NCBI RefSeq assembly: GCF_003710985.1
Contig: NZ_RHHT01000037.1
Coordinates: forward strand, 1-35,042
Source: Brevibacillus panacihumi
Lineage (GTDB): Bacteria > Bacillota > Bacilli > Brevibacillales > Brevibacillaceae
Length of the DNA stretch: 35,042 nucleotides
Reading direction: 5' to 3'
Shown here: piece after piece, positions 34,971-35,042 of the stretch
How the letters are laid out: every line of letters begins with the position of its first letter
Numbering within the stretch: the stretch's first letter is position 1
Made by a program: the position numbers and the translations under genes
Notes under the pieces: generated by a model
The model's input: the letters and a program-made list of their open reading frames with translations, nothing else
Told to the model about the DNA's origin: nothing
The model's database searches: none

Positions 34971-35042
34971 GCGCGCCCAGCAAGCCGTTAATTGCTAGTT
35001 GGTGAAAGTCCAACCGAGGTAAGAGCCAAGTCGCCTCGTAGC
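34971..35042 (+). mobile_element. Group II intron, 5' end
   Basis: GCGCGCCCAGCAAGCCGTTA near 34971, followed by GCTAGTTGGTGAAAGTCCAA and a GTAAGAGCCAAG segment, matches the start of domain I of bacterial group II introns (usual 5' end GUGCGCCCAGC; here the second base is C). The element is cut by the window end. It has the same orientation as the 3' end at 1-137. The 34843-34970 segment before it holds no recognisable gene. Confidence 0.75.

Noticed and set aside
34786..34998. Short plus-strand frame running into the right-hand intron
   Set aside because: Begins inside the dehydratase-like gene end, crosses a hairpin and the intron boundary, and has a low-complexity Lys/Glu composition.
1..35042. 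CRISPR array, tRNA or rRNA genes, prophage or plasmid replication genes
   Set aside because: I looked for repeated spacer patterns, tRNA-like ends and phage or replication proteins and saw none.

Overview
The window looks like the chromosome of a Gram-positive Bacillota member. It is most like Brevibacillus/Paenibacillaceae, which is an inference from gene content, strong Shine-Dalgarno (SD) sites, frequent TTG/GTG starts, cre-like CcpA sites and a LevR-type regulator; no rRNA or other phylogenetic marker is present. Both edges lie in group II intron sequence in the same orientation: a 3' end (domains V and VI) at 1-137 and a 5' end from about 34971. The 35 kb is therefore bounded by two intron copies, or is a contig broken at that repeat. 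No stretch longer than 300 bases outside the intron ends lacks a gene.

Layout. (1) 282-3613 (-): phospholipid repair pair, an Aas-type acyltransferase/acyl-ACP synthetase and the lysophospholipid transporter LplT. (2) 3773-5819 (-): membrane histidine kinase and NarL-type response regulator. (3) 6049-13274 (+): LevR-type sigma-54 activator, then a sigma-54 operon for a lactose/cellobiose-class PTS (EIIB, EIIC, EIIA), a ChbG-type deacetylase, a GH4 6-phospho-glycosidase and a private HPr. This reads as a chitobiose or N-acetyl-chitobiose system. (4) 13325-16235 (-): OmpR-type response regulator and a large sensor kinase. (5) 16424-18386 (+): methyltransferase and DEAD-box RNA helicase. (6) 18465-20330 (-): aldehyde dehydrogenase and DUF779 partner, divergent from (7) 20547-24148 (+): two overlapping sigma-54 enhancer-binding proteins. 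(8) 24341-31959 (+): tartrate/D-malate dehydrogenase-like enzyme, aldehyde dehydrogenase, SDR, tripartite TRAP transporter and a GlcD-type FAD oxidase, followed by (9) a divergent formate-tetrahydrofolate ligase at 32097-33725. (10) 33959-34798 (+): exported cyclohexadienyl-dehydratase-like protein.

The unifying theme is sigma-54 (SigL). I see three activators and four -24/-12 elements with exact GG-N10-GC spacing, at 8848 (+), 20377 (-), 24269 (+) and 31986 (+). The first three have nearby repeated or palindromic candidate activator sites, and the first and third also have cre-like sites. The window therefore looks like an island of inducible, carbon-repressed catabolic modules, each paired with its own activator. 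The least explained module is the 24341-33725 cluster: an imported hydroxy-acid or sugar-acid is probably oxidised by several dehydrogenases and linked to one-carbon metabolism. Its substrate cannot be read from the sequence.
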